Made by a program: the position numbers and the translations under genes. 12,601 bases of DNA from positions 1 through 12,601 of the forward strand of contig JAISAX010000627.1 in assembly GCA_031266495.1 (NCBI GenBank). Reading direction: 5' to 3'. Within the stretch, counting starts at the first letter, position 1; every line of letters begins with the position of its first letter. Source of the stretch: Opitutaceae bacterium. Its GTDB lineage: Bacteria > Verrucomicrobiota > Verrucomicrobiae > Opitutales > Opitutaceae. Positions 11,617 through 12,601 of this stretch are shown here, in pieces. Below the pieces are notes generated by a model, which made no database searches, had not been told where the DNA came from, and saw only the letters and a program-made list of their open reading frames with translations.

Positions 11617-12601
11617 TTATCGGGCGGGAGGTGTCGCGGGGGCGAGGGTTTCGAGGACGATGAGTTCGAGCTGGCTCGGCGCGGGCGGCGGGCCTTCGCG
11701 GGGTTGGTCGCGGTTTAGCGGCAGCGTTTCCCAGCGCAGCAGGTAGCGCAGTCCGGATGGAGCGGTCCCCGTGTCGGCGGCCCGGCGCATGCCGAGCGGC
11801 GCACGGACGCCGTGCCCGAGTTCGGGTGGGATGTAGCCGGGCACTTGCGCGGCGGGGATTTTTTCGCCGGGTTCGAGTGTATCCGGATCGAGCTTCCACG
11901 CGTTCCATCCGCCGTTGTCGTGGCAGGCATTCCGGATCGAGATATAGAGGCCGAGCGCCGGGTCGTGCCGCACGCCGGAGTGCCCGATGTCGTAGGGGAT
12001 GGCGCCGTTGCCTCGCGGTTCCCATCGATAGGTCCAGCGGGTAATTTGCCGGGTGTTCCATGCGCCGTTTTCGGCGCGGGCGAGGTAGAGCTGGGTGGCG
12101 CCTTTGTCGTCGAATTTATGATACGCAATGATCACGCGTCCCTTGTCGTCGAAACCGGGTTTGCCGCTGCCGTTGATGATGCCGCCGTTGGCCGGCACGG
12201 GGTCGAGGATCACACCCGGGGTTTGCAGGGAGAGGGGCAGCGTGAGGGGGTGGCCGTCCATGGTTTCCCAGTGCCGGAGGTCGCGGGAGCGGGCGTAGCT
12301 CAGGTCGTGATTGGTCTCGGCCGCCGGGGTGTCACGCCAAATCCAGGACAGGTGCCAGAAACCGTCAGGGCCGCGCAGGGGGCAGTCGGGGTCGGGATAG
12401 GCGTTCATCATGTCGTCGGTGTCATGGGAGGGGCGCGGTATTCCGGACGGGCGTCGTCCGTCGAAGAGGGGGCGGTCCAGGAGGCGGGTCCACGATTTTG
12501 TGGTTTCGTTGTAATGGTTGTAGAGGTTGGAGCCGTTGCCGCTGCGGCCGTCGCGGTAGGTAAAGAGAAGGCTACCATCGGTGTCCTTGATGAAGCGGGG
12601 A
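11617..12601 (-). CDS. BNR-type (BNR_4-like) beta-propeller protein, 5'-truncated
   Basis: About 327 residues are visible; the frame is open to the window edge, so the N-terminus is missing. The first visible residues are PRFIKDTDGSLLFTYRDGRS, followed by GNGSNLYNHYNETTKSW, RLLDRPLFDG and NAYPDPDCPLRGPDGFWH. Next comes LSWIWRDTPAAETNHDLSYARS, then GRVIIAYHKFDDKGATQLYLARAENG and LRYLLRWETLP near the end. These blocks are those I associate with the BNR_4 family (repeat-containing propeller proteins often annotated as neuraminidases, found in polysaccharide-degradation clusters). A hydrolase or lyase role on an extracellular glycan is inferred; substrate and catalytic residues are not identifiable. 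An internal ATG-ATG at 12411 is not the start, because family similarity continues upstream of it. The C-terminal 20 residues are low complexity (PPPAPSQ, APATPPAR). Confidence 0.85.
   Translation of the reverse strand, partial: PRFIKDTDGSLLFTYRDGRSGNGSNLYNHYNETTKSWTRLLDRPLFDGRRPSGIPRPSHDTDDMMNAYPDPDCPLRGPDGFWHLSWIWRDTPAAETNHDLSYARSRDLRHWETMDGHPLTLPLSLQTPGVILDPVPANGGIINGSGKPGFDDKGRVIIAYHKFDDKGATQLYLARAENGAWNTRQITRWTYRWEPRGNGAIPYDIGHSGVRHDPALGLYISIRNACHDNGGWNAWKLDPDTLEPGEKIPAAQVPGYIPPELGHGVRAPLGMRRAADTGTAPSGLRYLLRWETLPLNRDQPREGPPPAPSQLELIVLETLAPATPPAR

Overview
The window reads as chromosomal DNA of a high-GC Verrucomicrobium, most likely an Opitutaceae-like member of the PVC group. This rests on gene content: a bacterial SMUG1-type uracil-DNA glycosylase, a PEP-CTERM protein, a pseudopilin-like GFTLIE protein beside a BNR-type carbohydrate-active enzyme, and dispersed palindromic intergenic repeats. 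No plasmid, phage, rRNA, tRNA or CRISPR signature was seen. None of the start codons has a convincing Shine-Dalgarno sequence.

Left part (1-6267), housekeeping genes. The first 38 codons of glmS run leftward off the edge. Divergent from it, glgC (ADP-glucose pyrophosphorylase), dprA (DNA-processing protein) and a SMUG1-like glycosylase run rightward. They converge on a leftward group: an atypical NAD(P)-binding epimerase-like protein, then folB, then folK, with folK overlapping folB. A DJ-1/PfpI gene diverges from the epimerase across only 21 bases.

Middle (6268-8285): a 364-base gap packed with nested inverted repeats, then a leftward cardiolipin synthase (cls), then the first full copy of a 118-bp palindromic element.

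Right part (8286-12601), a leftward accessory cluster. In transcription order it holds a 5'-truncated BNR-type propeller enzyme, a LamG-like secreted PEP-CTERM protein, a prepilin-like protein with an extended proline-rich leader, and a LacI-family regulator. The inferred theme is sugar-responsive polysaccharide use at the cell envelope, with the regulator sensing a sugar and the propeller protein acting on a glycan. Full copies of the 118-bp palindrome lie on either side of the lacI gene.

The intergenic spaces are the most unusual part. Several are filled almost stop-to-start by inverted pairs of short tandem arrays, three of them built on a 7-base unit, with arms touching or overlapping stop codons. 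Long C/G homopolymer tracts lie inside two genes (the pseudopilin leader and an epimerase loop) and in one intergenic gap. These make the reading frame vulnerable to slippage.
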